From: JAVBNJ01 sp031551625
GTDB lineage: Bacteria; Bacteroidota; Bacteroidia; Bacteroidales; UBA932
Assembly (NCBI GenBank): GCA_031551625.1
Contig: JAVBNJ010000157.1
Location: 1 to 14,048 of the forward strand
Length of the DNA: 14,048 bases
Direction of reading: 5' to 3'
Shown here in pieces: positions 6,806-14,048 of the stretch; within the stretch, counting starts at the first letter, position 1; every line of letters begins with the position of its first letter. The notes beneath the pieces are model-generated. The model was not told the DNA's origin and searched no databases. It saw only the letters and a list, made by a program, of their open reading frames with translations. The translations under genes and the position numbers were made by a program.

Positions 6806-7669
6806 TTTTCGTTTCTCTACACTCTTAAAAGCCTTGCTATTTATGGAAAAGCGAAGGGTACCACCTACTGCTAAAGGCACCAATTTAGGCGCTTGCGCAT
6901 TCACAGCCGAAGAATAAACAACCGGTATATTGTTATTGAATTGCAGCGTAGAAACTTGATAGTCGGAAGATGATGGCAAGAAATTAGTAAATCCGTAATC
7001 AAAATAAATGCCGATATAAAATTTCAGCATGCGCGAAATACGTCCCTCCAGGCCTGCCTCTACCGCCAGCAGGGCGCCAATCTTAAGAATCATATCGCCA
7101 CTTGCAGGCATTTGCTGATAGGTCGAAAAACCGTATTCCGGCTCGTTTTCGTGTACCTGGTTGGTGTACTCGCTATAGCCTTTGATGCTGAATTCGCTGA
7201 ACGAGCCGCTGTACGTCGTTTGCAACGGAATAGCCAGTTTCACTCCTGCCGATATGTAGAAAGTAACGATACCCGGATGGCGTGATTTAAGCATCAACGG
7301 AATTTGGATAAACGTAGCTTTCTGCTGTTCTTCATAGCCGCTACCTGTTTCGGTAACGATGAATTGATAGCCTGCCGGATAGGCCGGATTATTGATTTCG
7401 TAACTGTTCGTGTATGACGATATACTCAGGGACGTATTGTAGAAAGCCATTTCTACGCCGGTTGTAATCCCCCATTCGGGTAAAAATAAATAGGTGTATC
7501 CCAGTTTTACATTCCCTCCAAAACCATTACTGCGTTCGGTACCCGTTATTTTGTACTGTAAGGTAGACATACCAATACCCCCGCCCACAAAAAACTCAGA
7601 GCAATGTTGGGCTCCAGCCGCAACTGTCATACAAAAAACAACCAGTACTATAAAACTTTTTCGTATCAC
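6749..7669 (-). CDS. Outer-membrane beta-barrel protein paired with the YDG adhesin
   Basis: The 306-residue product has a signal peptide (MIRKSFIVLVVFCMTVAAGA, likely cut before QH). Alternating hydrophobic and polar strands follow, typical of the 8-10 strand outer-membrane beta-barrel families of Bacteroidota (PF13568/PF13505 type). Examples are FFVGGGIGMSTLQYKI, GGNVKLGYTYLFLPEWGITTG and LKFYIGIYFDYGF, with a terminal strand LAVGGTLRFSI around 268-278. There is no OmpA-like peptidoglycan-binding domain. The natural end is probably near SINSKAF; the last ~20 residues (RKRTSRIIGDACDCLYQGSL) are not barrel-like and come from dispersed-repeat sequence. The start is GTG at 7669, the first start that gives an intact signal peptide. 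It begins 10 bases after the adhesin stop, so the two are almost certainly one operon. The barrel may anchor, export or modify the adhesin, or be an unrelated porin. Confidence 0.8.
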   Translation of the reverse strand: MIRKSFIVLVVFCMTVAAGAQHCSEFFVGGGIGMSTLQYKITGTERSNGFGGNVKLGYTYLFLPEWGITTGVEMAFYNTSLSISSYTNSYEINNPAYPAGYQFIVTETGSGYEEQQKATFIQIPLMLKSRHPGIVTFYISAGVKLAIPLQTTYSGSFSEFSIKGYSEYTNQVHENEPEYGFSTYQQMPASGDMILKIGALLAVEAGLEGRISRMLKFYIGIYFDYGFTNFLPSSSDYQVSTLQFNNNIPVVYSSAVNAQAPKLVPLAVGGTLRFSINSKAFKSVEKRKRTSRIIGDACDCLYQGSL

Positions 7670-7679
7670 TTTTGTCCTA

Positions 7680-10600
7680 TCATTGTTTAACTATCCGTGC
7701 GGTCTTTCCGTTAACCCGCAAAAGGTATATGCCATTGGGCAAGTTCGACAAATCAATTGTTGCCTGTGCTGCATTTGTTTTGAATGTAGCCACCCGCACC
7801 CCTGTCATCGAATATACATCAACCGGCACTGGCAGCGAGGCTTGCCCTAAACCGCTTTCTACAGTAACAGACGACGTAGCCGGATTGGGATATACTTCTA
7901 ACGAACTATTTAGTTGTATCGACAGCGGACATACCATTCGTTGGCTGCCATCGTTAACCAAAGTAACCAGTACTCCGTAGTTTGTGCTTGGAGTGAAACC
8001 TTTGGGCATATACAGTACACCGCTTGTTTTTCCTTCAATGGGGTTTTCGGGAGACCCGATAAACCATTGGTAGGCATTAGTTGCAAAATCGTAGCCACCA
8101 TTGAGCAACGGGTTGGCAATTACTTCCAACATGTTGTCGTGGGCTTGGTAAATTAAATTATTCGGGAATGGTTCCGTAATATACACGATATATTCTTTGC
8201 GGTCGTATTCATTACTTACGATAATCGACACTTTCCGGCGATTACCGGGAGCTACCAAGTCATAATAATTACAGTTGTTAGGCAACACATTTCCGTCAAA
8301 TGTAACAGTATTACCGTTGGCAATAGTGGCTTGCAGGAACACATCGTGCCCAGCATAGTTACAGGGAACAGCTATTTCGTATTCGGCGATAGCCGGATCA
8401 AATGCAGGAGTAATATCCGGATTGGCGGTTAGAAGCATAAGACGGGCTTCGGCCAACACGGTAAGCACCCCGCTTTCGTAACTAATAATATAGTTAGAAA
8501 TACCTGACCCTTGTGCCGCGGACGCCACTATAACGTATGTGCCGGCCGTAGCAGAGGCGGCGGCTCCACCGCTTGTCAACAGTACCGACGATACCGCATC
8601 GCCGGTGTAGAGTGTGCCGGACACCGTGAATGCCATTGTACCTAAATTTTTAGTTACTCCCGCCAACTTATTTTGGTCGCCTGCGGTGATAGTTAGCGGT
8701 GCCGGTGTGATGGCTGCTTTCGAAGGGGCATATTGCGCCAAATGGTAATTGCCGGCATCGTTCCCGGCAAGAGCAATATCACCGCTCAATAATACAACAG
8801 TTTTATCGATACCCACATTTTTAGTATCGAATGCGGCAATCAGTTCCACTACATCCATCGTCACGTCATCGCCAGATACTATACCCACCAACCTGCCAAA
8901 ATTGCTGATGGTGGCTGTTGTGGTTCCATCGTATTGTTTATTGTCGGCCAGCATGCCGGCGATACTCAACCTCTTCGAAGTAATAGAAGCGGTAATTCCC
9001 GAAGTTTGTGTCAATACATAGTTATGACTATCGTTGCCTATAAGCAATATCGTTCCTTGTAGTGCAACCGGCTTATTTGTGGCTACTGTTTTATCGCTAA
9101 ACGCTGCTACAACAGTAGAGGCATCGATGGTTACATCATCGCCCGCTATAGTACCGACCAATGTACCTGCGGCACTTATGGTAGCATCTGTTGTACCGTC
9201 GTATTCTTTATCGGCCACTGCGGTTCCCGACAGGGTCAGGGTTTTAGCCGTGATGTCGGCCCGTAAACCGGTGGGGCATGTAATGGTATAGTTGATTGCA
9301 TCAGCGCCTGCCAGAGTCGAAGTAAACGCAACAGGTTTAGCTTGTGCTACATCTTTAGTGTCGAAGGTAACGGTAGCGGATGCATGGTCAATAGTTACCA
9401 CATCGTTTCCCAGAACAACGTCTAATATTCCCCAATCGGCCACAGTCGCCGAAACCGAACCATCATAAATTTTATTGTTTATAGTCATTCCCGACACAGT
9501 CAATGAGGCTGGAGTAATAGTTGCGGTCATGCCCATTGGTAACGGCAACGTGTAGTTCAAGCGATCGTTACCTGTTAGCGCAATAGTTCCTGAAAGAGAA
9601 ACCGGTTTATCGGTGCCGGCTTGTTTGGTAGCAAATGCGGCTGTTGCCGCAGAAGCGTCAAAGCCCACGTCGTCGGCGCCAACCACACCTTGTAAGTTTC
9701 CCCATGTCGTCACGGTTGCAGATGCGGTAGCATCGTAAACCTTATTGCCTACCGTAGTTCCCGATAGCAATAATTCCAGCGGAGTAATGTTCGCAGTCAA
9801 TCCTGATGGTTGTGCGTCGAGCAGGTAATTCCTTGCATCGTTGCCCGTGAGTGTAACCAAACCGCCGGAAAGGTTGACCGGTTTGTTGTTACCTACAGAT
9901 TTTGTGTCAAACTCGGATACAACGCCCGTTGCATCAATCGTTACATTATCGCCAGAAACCTTACCGGACAAGGTCCCCCACGTGACAGTGGCCGATGTGT
10001 GGCCGTCGTATATTTTATCGGTAGCAGTTGTACCAACTAAAGATATAGTTTTCGGAGTAATGGATGCCGTTAAACCCGAAGGTTGTGCAGCAAGCCTGTA
10101 GTTGGCCGCATCAGCTCCACCAAGCGTTACCGAACTGCCCGATAGATTTATTTGTTTAGCTATGCCTGCCTGCTTATCCATAAAAGTTGCTACAATATTA
10201 GCTGTATTCAGGGTAACTATGTCAGGCACTATCACTCCATCGGGGATGCCCCACGTAGTAATGGTTGCAGCAGTTGTGCCATCGTATACTTTAGCGCCGG
10301 CTACTGTGCCGGTTATCGTAATATCTTTAGGAACAATAGTTGCAGTAAGGCTTGTGGGTAGCGGCAATACATAGTTGTGCGCATCGGAACCGCCAAGGGT
10401 GCCTGAAAGAGTGACCGGTTTGCCCATTCCGACATTTTTATTTTTAAACGTAGCAGTAACTACCGTTTCGTTGAACACTACGTTATCGCCGGCAAATATC
10501 GCCGGAGTATGTGTTCCCCGGGAGAATACACCCCAGCTGTTAACAGTGGCTGACGTGGAACCATCGTATATTTTATCGGCTACGGTCATGCCCGACACGC

Positions 10601-11804
10601 TTAGCGTAGCCGGCGAAATAGAGGCTGTCAAGCCGTCCCATGTTGTAAGACTATAGTTAGCCGCATCAATCCCTTGCAATCCGTTTGATATGAATACTTG
10701 TTTATTTGGCCCTGCATGCTTGTCTTCAAAATCGGCATTGAAGTTTAGTCCGTTGAATGAAACATCGTCCCCAGGCTCTTTGTCCACTAAAGGAACATTA
10801 AAATTATAATAATCAGCACGAGTCGTTGCATCGTACGTTTTATTCCGGATAAGCATCCCCGGCATAGAGAGCGGCTTTTGTGTTATTACCAGTATGGCTG
10901 TGGCGGTATTCGAAGCCTCAAAGATTTCATTGCCCTCCGTCCACGCCTGCACAGTATAGGTTCCCGCCTTGTACGGTACAGTTGCTCCACTATTGTAGCG
11001 GTATTGCACTGCGGGTGCGGGCAACAACCCACCACAATGCACCACTGCTGTTAACGGGTGCGGCTGTTTATTGTAAGTATGCGTGGCGCTATTCAATTCA
11101 AGCGTTACAGGCTGTTTGCCGATTACATTTACTTCATACACTAATGTAAAATCAGGAAAATGCATATTGGTCATCTGACAACGTAGCCGGTGGCCTATAA
11201 GTGTATTAGATAAACTAAAATAACCGCCACCGTTATCAATAACGCCTACTGCTGCGATCTCCGAGCCACTCGTAATATCGTACCATGTATACTGCGTATT
11301 ATATGTAGTGCTAACAATTGTCCGATCCTTTTCGTTACTCAGATCTATTCCGAGCAGGTAAGGTATTGTTCCGCCGTCCCACGTAGCCTGCGGAGTATAT
11401 TTGGAACGGGCAGGAAAAGGCGCCGGCATGGTCGAAATACGGAAATAATTATTATAGCACCAGAATTCACCTTCGAGCAACAGGGTAAGACTGCTTACAT
11501 CCAAGTCTCGCAAACGGTTGTTGTGAACATGCAGTATTTGCAGTATCCGGCGAGGAGCAACGAACGTCCAATCAACTTCCACAATTTTGCTTACCCAATT
11601 TTCGTCCGTCGTCCAGTTAACCGTGTCGGCAGGCGTTAAACCAACCTTCTCGCCGTTACATTTTCCTGCCACTGCCGAAGGCTGGCGCAAAAATGCACGC
11701 AATGCCTCTTTATCGTTGGCATGGTATACTTGCGCAGTGACCACAGGTAAACAGCCACCCAGCATAGAAAATAGAAACAATATAATGTAATAGTAGGCCC
11801 TCAT
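7680..11804 (-). CDS. T9SS-exported multidomain adhesin with eight YDG repeats
   Basis: The 1374-residue surface or secreted protein has domains in this order. A signal peptide (residues 1-24, VVTA before QV) comes first, then a short LRR-like segment (~84-118, LQILHVHNNRLRDLDVSSL). An Ig/MBG-like domain follows (~232-311), then eight YDG-type repeats (~312-1032). After these come an MBG-like domain (~1034-1118), a cadherin-like beta-sandwich (~1120-1210), a linker or Ig-like region (~1210-1300), and a type A T9SS sorting domain (~1301-1374: EVYPNPATSSVTV, VDVYSMTGVRV, DLSNLPNGIYLLRV). T9SS would move it across the outer membrane and cut or attach it at the sorting domain. The chosen ATG at 11804 follows a -7 box; a TTG at 11831 would add nine residues and is less likely. 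LGGC at 15-18 resembles a lipobox, but T9SS cargo normally uses signal peptidase I. Ligand unknown. It is the first gene of a unit with the beta-barrel gene. Confidence 0.9.
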   Translation of the reverse strand: MRAYYYIILFLFSMLGGCLPVVTAQVYHANDKEALRAFLRQPSAVAGKCNGEKVGLTPADTVNWTTDENWVSKIVEVDWTFVAPRRILQILHVHNNRLRDLDVSSLTLLLEGEFWCYNNYFRISTMPAPFPARSKYTPQATWDGGTIPYLLGIDLSNEKDRTIVSTTYNTQYTWYDITSGSEIAAVGVIDNGGGYFSLSNTLIGHRLRCQMTNMHFPDFTLVYEVNVIGKQPVTLELNSATHTYNKQPHPLTAVVHCGGLLPAPAVQYRYNSGATVPYKAGTYTVQAWTEGNEIFEASNTATAILVITQKPLSMPGMLIRNKTYDATTRADYYNFNVPLVDKEPGDDVSFNGLNFNADFEDKHAGPNKQVFISNGLQGIDAANYSLTTWDGLTASISPATLSVSGMTVADKIYDGSTSATVNSWGVFSRGTHTPAIFAGDNVVFNETVVTATFKNKNVGMGKPVTLSGTLGGSDAHNYVLPLPTSLTATIVPKDITITGTVAGAKVYDGTTAATITTWGIPDGVIVPDIVTLNTANIVATFMDKQAGIAKQINLSGSSVTLGGADAANYRLAAQPSGLTASITPKTISLVGTTATDKIYDGHTSATVTWGTLSGKVSGDNVTIDATGVVSEFDTKSVGNNKPVNLSGGLVTLTGNDARNYLLDAQPSGLTANITPLELLLSGTTVGNKVYDATASATVTTWGNLQGVVGADDVGFDASAATAAFATKQAGTDKPVSLSGTIALTGNDRLNYTLPLPMGMTATITPASLTVSGMTINNKIYDGSVSATVADWGILDVVLGNDVVTIDHASATVTFDTKDVAQAKPVAFTSTLAGADAINYTITCPTGLRADITAKTLTLSGTAVADKEYDGTTDATISAAGTLVGTIAGDDVTIDASTVVAAFSDKTVATNKPVALQGTILLIGNDSHNYVLTQTSGITASITSKRLSIAGMLADNKQYDGTTTATISNFGRLVGIVSGDDVTMDVVELIAAFDTKNVGIDKTVVLLSGDIALAGNDAGNYHLAQYAPSKAAITPAPLTITAGDQNKLAGVTKNLGTMAFTVSGTLYTGDAVSSVLLTSGGAAASATAGTYVIVASAAQGSGISNYIISYESGVLTVLAEARLMLLTANPDITPAFDPAIAEYEIAVPCNYAGHDVFLQATIANGNTVTFDGNVLPNNCNYYDLVAPGNRRKVSIIVSNEYDRKEYIVYITEPFPNNLIYQAHDNMLEVIANPLLNGGYDFATNAYQWFIGSPENPIEGKTSGVLYMPKGFTPSTNYGVLVTLVNDGSQRMVCPLSIQLNSSLEVYPNPATSSVTVESGLGQASLPVPVDVYSMTGVRVATFKTNAAQATIDLSNLPNGIYLLRVNGKTARIVKQ
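7683..7904 (-). other. T9SS type A C-terminal sorting domain
   Basis: The final ~74 residues of the adhesin carry the signatures of the Por secretion tail: YPNP, then a VxVYSMTGxxV strand, an L-PNGIYLLRV strand, and a short basic end (KTARIVKQ). This implies the host genome encodes the type IX machinery. Confidence 0.9.
8706..10880 (-). repeat. Eight tandem YDG-domain coding repeats (~270 bp each)
   Basis: The conserved K-x-YDG-x-T-x-AT motif recurs with its Tyr at residues 324, 413, 507, 599, 690, 780, 868 and 958. Spacing is 88-94 residues. Each unit also has a GDDVT-like turn, a KxVGxxKPV strand and a G-DAxNYxL strand. Repeats 1 and 5 have YDA instead of YDG. The copies are diverged in DNA, so recombination between them should be limited. 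Confidence 0.9.
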
Positions 11805-11820
11805 GCAAAAATATAACTTA

Positions 11821-11828
11821 CAAAAATA
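11821..11828 (-). promoter_or_regulatory. -7 box (with possible -33) for the adhesin operon
   Basis: The - strand reads TATTTTTG, matching TAnnTTTG, 17 bases upstream of the ATG at 11804. A TTG on the - strand at 11851-11849, 20 bases further upstream, fits the -33 element. This is the only box here with a plausible partner. It diverges from prfB. Confidence 0.45.
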
Positions 11829-11879
11829 CAATATTTAATCCGGTTCTCCAACAGGCGGAAAATTATGAATTTTATTACG

Positions 11880-11887
11880 TATCTTTA
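11880..11887 (+). promoter_or_regulatory. Weak -7 box for prfB
   Basis: TATCTTTA matches TAnnTTTG at seven of eight positions, 18 bases before the prfB ATG at 11905, in the short divergent region shared with the adhesin. No -33 element is evident. Confidence 0.35.
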
Positions 11888-11904
11888 CACAAATTTTGTA
11901 ATAC

Positions 11905-12997
11905 ATGATTACTATCGAACAACTCAAAGACCTTCAAGAACGTGAACAGGCGTTGAGGAGGTGCCTTTGACATCGACAATAAACTGGTTGAAGTAGCCGA
12001 AGAAGAGCAAAAGACGCACCAACAGGGCTTCTGGGACGACGCGAAAGCAGCCGAAGTGCAACTGAAAAAAGTAGCAGGGCTCAAAATGTGGCTTAATAGC
12101 TATCACGCTGTAGCAAGCGCAGTCGAAGACCTCGAGGTCCTACTCGATTTTGCCAAACAGGATGGCAGTGCCGAAAGTGAGCTGGATGCGCACTACTATA
12201 AAACCGTTCACCTGATAGAAGACCTCGAAATGCGCAACATGTTGGGCGGTGAGGCCGACAAGATGGGAGCCATCCTCAAAATAAATTCCGGCGCCGGCGG
12301 CACCGAAAGTAATGACTGGAGCCAGATGCTGCTTCGCATGTATGTACGTTGGGGCGAGCGAAACGGTTATAAAGTTTCGGTATACGATGTGATTGACGGC
12401 GACGAAGCCGGTATTAAATCAGCCACCGTAGAGTTTGAAGGCGACTATGCCTATGGTTTCCTGAAGGCGGAAAACGGTGTGCACCGTCTTGTGCGCATAT
12501 CGCCATACAATGCACAAGGCAAGCGGCAGACCACCTTTTCATCGGTATTCGTTATTCCGGCTATCGACGATACGATCAACATTGAAATCAATGCAGGTGA
12601 CTTGGAATGGGACACATTCCGCTCAAGCGGCGCAGGCGGGCAGAATGTCAATAAAGTAGAAACAGGGGTACGTGTGAAGCATATCCCGACAGGAATTGTA
12701 GTGGAAAATACGGAAACACGTTCGCAATTGGATAACCGCCAAAACGCATTGCGCATCCTGAAATCTCACCTCTATGAAATGGAGCTACGCAAGCGCCGCG
12801 AAAAAGAAGCGGAGATAGAAGGTTCGAAAAAAAAAAATCGAATGGGGTTCGCAAATACGCAGCTATACGCTACACCCATACAAATTAGTGAAAGACCACC
12901 GTACCGACTACGAAACAAGCGATACGCAAGCAGTACTCGATGGCGACTTAAATGGATTTATGAAAGCGTATTTAATGGAGAATTGAAAACGGAATAA
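11905..12997 (+). CDS. prfB: Peptide chain release factor 2 with programmed +1 frameshift and a 3' frame break
   Basis: RF2 reads UGA and UAA stop codons in the ribosome and triggers peptide release. The ATG at 11905 opens a 21-codon leader (MITIEQLKDLQEREQ..), ending at in-frame TGA 11968-11970. A +1 shift on CTT T continues at GAC 11969 (DIDNKLVEVAEEEQ). The body shows SGAGGTESNDW, the codon-recognition tripeptide as SPY (SPF in E. coli), and the peptidyl-hydrolysis loop SSGAGGQNVNKVET. After GSKKK an 11-A run (12827-12837) shifts the frame, and as written the product ends in 53 unrelated residues at TAA 12995-12997. With ten As the family C-terminus reappears (IEWGSQIRSYTLHPYKLVKD, then DTQAVLDGDLNGFMKAYL) and ends at TGA 12984-12986. 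That gives 359 residues, close to E. coli RF2 (365). The M at 12056 is internal, not a start. Confidence 0.95.
11956..11971 (+). promoter_or_regulatory. prfB programmed +1 frameshift cassette
   Basis: AGGAGG (11956-11961), then TGC CTT TGA C. This has the same spacing as the E. coli element AGGGGG TAT CTT TGA C. Low RF2 lets the ribosome pause at UGA and slip +1 on CUU U, aided by pairing of AGGAGG with the 16S anti-Shine-Dalgarno. RF2 thereby controls its own synthesis. Confidence 0.95.
12827..12837 (+). other. 11-A homopolymer breaking the prfB frame
   Basis: Eleven consecutive A bases, the longest homopolymer I see in the window. Ten would keep the RF2 frame (KKK then IEWGSQIR). It is either an indel or sequencing error, or a transcriptional slippage site. 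Confidence 0.85.
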
Positions 12998-13007
12998 ACA
13001 AAAAGAG

Positions 13008-13889
13008 ATGAAATATATTCTACACATACTCCTTTGGCCCTTTGCTCACTTCCCCATCTGGGCGATGAAAGGTATTTCGTCATTTCTTGCATGGCTCAAC
13101 TGGCACATCATAGGCTATCGAAAAAAAGTAGTACTCGATAATCTTCAAAAAGCATTTCCCGAAAAAACAGCCAACGAGCGAAAAGCTATTGCCCGAAAAT
13201 TTTACGTACAACTGTTAGATTATTTGTTTGGTTTGGTACGTGTACGTTACAACAATGCACCGATCCTGAACAAATTGATATTCCATAAAAATCCCGAATT
13301 GTTACAATCCTTATGCGCGGAAGGAAAAAGCGTTATTTTAGTGGCCGGCCATTACTTTACATGGGAATATACCAACACAGCGCCCCTGATATGCGACTAT
13401 AAGGTTAAAGCTACCTACCAACCCCTGTCCGGCAAATTTTCCGATGAATTGGTAAAATATGATCGGATGAAATATGGCGTTGTCATGCATCCCATGAACG
13501 ATATATATCGCGCATTGTTAAAATATCATCAGGAAAAAATACAAACATTGACGCTAATGGTAGCCGACCAAAGTCCTTCGGCCAATAATCTCGAGCATTG
13601 GATTCCTTTTCTAGGCCAGGATACCCCTGTGTTGATAGGCGTAGAACATATTGCAAAGAAACTAAAATTCGCGGTGGTATTCCTCCATGTGACACAACCC
13701 AAACGGTTTGTATACGAATACGAATACATATTGATTACCGAAGACGCAAGTATCGAAGCTCCATTGGAAATTACCAAACGTTGGTATGCCGAACTGGAAA
13801 AAGAAATCCGCAATAAGCCGGAACTCTACCTCTGGAGCCACCGCCGCTGGAAACACCAAGACAAAAGACCACAGATGATCACAGATTAA
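13008..13889 (+). CDS. LpxL/HtrB-like lipid A acyltransferase
   Basis: The 293-residue inner-membrane protein is of the LpxL/LpxM (LABLAT, PF03279) family, which adds secondary acyl chains to lipid A from acyl-ACP. Evidence is an N-terminal hydrophobic anchor (about 1-35, LLWPFAHFPIWAM), the segment RKKVVLDNLQKAFPEK (38-53), and the catalytic HX4E dyad His115/Glu120 in AGHYFTWE. Further downstream are VADQSP, WIPFLGQDTPV and the terminal ELYLWSHRRWKH. Length is typical (about 300). It starts 10 bases after the prfB stop as written, so the two are likely co-transcribed. Whether it acts at the first or second acylation step cannot be told. The last residues (RPQMITD) come from a ccacagat-type repeat lying at the stop codon. 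Confidence 0.9.
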   Translation: MKYILHILLWPFAHFPIWAMKGISSFLAWLNWHIIGYRKKVVLDNLQKAFPEKTANERKAIARKFYVQLLDYLFGLVRVRYNNAPILNKLIFHKNPELLQSLCAEGKSVILVAGHYFTWEYTNTAPLICDYKVKATYQPLSGKFSDELVKYDRMKYGVVMHPMNDIYRALLKYHQEKIQTLTLMVADQSPSANNLEHWIPFLGQDTPVLIGVEHIAKKLKFAVVFLHVTQPKRFVYEYEYILITEDASIEAPLEITKRWYAELEKEIRNKPELYLWSHRRWKHQDKRPQMITD

Positions 13890-13907
13890 AAGCGGATTAC
13901 ACGGATT
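13874..13907. repeat. Second ccacagat-type dispersed repeat
   Basis: ccacagatgatcacagat and then gcggattacacggattgg are variants of the ccacagat/ggattacac intergenic repeat also seen at 3735-3790. It supplies the final codons and stop of the acyltransferase gene and continues into the spacer before the fumarase gene. Confidence 0.5.
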
Positions 13908-13960
13908 GGAGCGAAACAAAAAGCTCATAACTCTACACTCATAATTCTGAACTAAAAAAT

Positions 13961-14048
13961 ATGGCAACTACAACTTTTAATTACCAAGAACCGTTCCCTA
14001 TGGGGAAAGACGAAACCGAGTACTACCTGCTGACAACAGAAGGTATAT
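13961..14048 (+). CDS. Class I fumarate hydratase, first 29 codons
   Basis: Twenty-nine residues are visible before the window ends: MATTTFNYQEPFPMGKDETE and then YYLLTTEGI. The pattern [16 protein letters not shown] is the N-terminus of the class I, [4Fe-4S]-dependent fumarases (E. coli FumA/FumB begin with [20 protein letters not shown]). These interconvert fumarate and malate in the cytosol. The catalytic and cluster residues lie outside the window. The ATG follows an A-rich leader, 71 bases after the acyltransferase stop. Confidence 0.88.
   Translation, partial: MATTTFNYQEPFPMGKDETEYYLLTTEGI

Noticed and set aside
8749..10656. Several 76-93 codon open frames on the + strand across the YDG repeats
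   Set aside because: They recur with the repeat period and are antisense shadows of the adhesin gene.
11805..11831. TTG at 11831 as the adhesin start
   Set aside because: It would overlap the likely -7 box and put nine residues ahead of a normal signal peptide that begins at the ATG 11804.
12056..12997. RF2 starting at the Met codon 12056
   Set aside because: RF2-type coding continues upstream through 11969 and the frameshift cassette to the ATG at 11905; starting at 12056 would lose the N-terminal domain.

Overview
The window looks like a chromosomal segment from the Bacteroidota, most likely the order Bacteroidales. The evidence is a secreted protein with a type IX secretion (T9SS) C-terminal sorting domain, a TamL-type lipoprotein Omp85, several TAnnTTTG-type -7 promoter boxes, a lack of Shine-Dalgarno sequences before most starts, and close matches in my memory to Bacteroidales Kbl, RF2 and class I fumarase. 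No tRNA, rRNA, CRISPR array, insertion sequence or phage gene was seen. No gene-free stretch exceeds 300 bases.

Layout. (1) 1-1252, + strand: the 3' end of an Arg/Glu/Gln-rich repeat protein, then a collagen-like lipoprotein and a small exported coiled-coil protein. All three are probably surface or structural. (2) 1320-4199, - strand: rlmN (rRNA/tRNA m2A methyltransferase), kbl (glycine C-acetyltransferase) and a YhbP/UPF0306 flavin-type split-barrel protein. (3) 4349-6715, + strand: tamL, an outer-membrane assembly factor. (4) 6749-11804, - strand: a two-gene unit made of a 1374-residue T9SS-exported adhesin with eight YDG repeats and, 10 bases downstream, an outer-membrane beta-barrel protein. 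(5) 11905 to the end, + strand: prfB (release factor 2), an LpxL/HtrB-like lipid A acyltransferase, and the first 29 codons of a class I fumarate hydratase.

The most notable sequence is prfB, which departs from a simple open frame twice. Its 5' end carries a textbook autoregulatory +1 frameshift cassette (AGGAGG, then CTT TGA C). Near its 3' end an 11-A run shifts the frame, so the conserved RF2 C-terminus lies in another frame and is restored exactly if one A is removed. The run is either a homopolymer indel or sequencing error, or a transcriptional slippage site.

A second pattern is that three genes (the YhbP-like gene, the beta-barrel gene and the acyltransferase gene) end inside sequence resembling short dispersed intergenic repeats (ccacagat.. 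and cattgcgagg.. types). Their last 9-20 codons appear to be repeat-derived. The YDG adhesin/beta-barrel pair is the best candidate for a little-described surface system, but its function cannot be read from the sequence.
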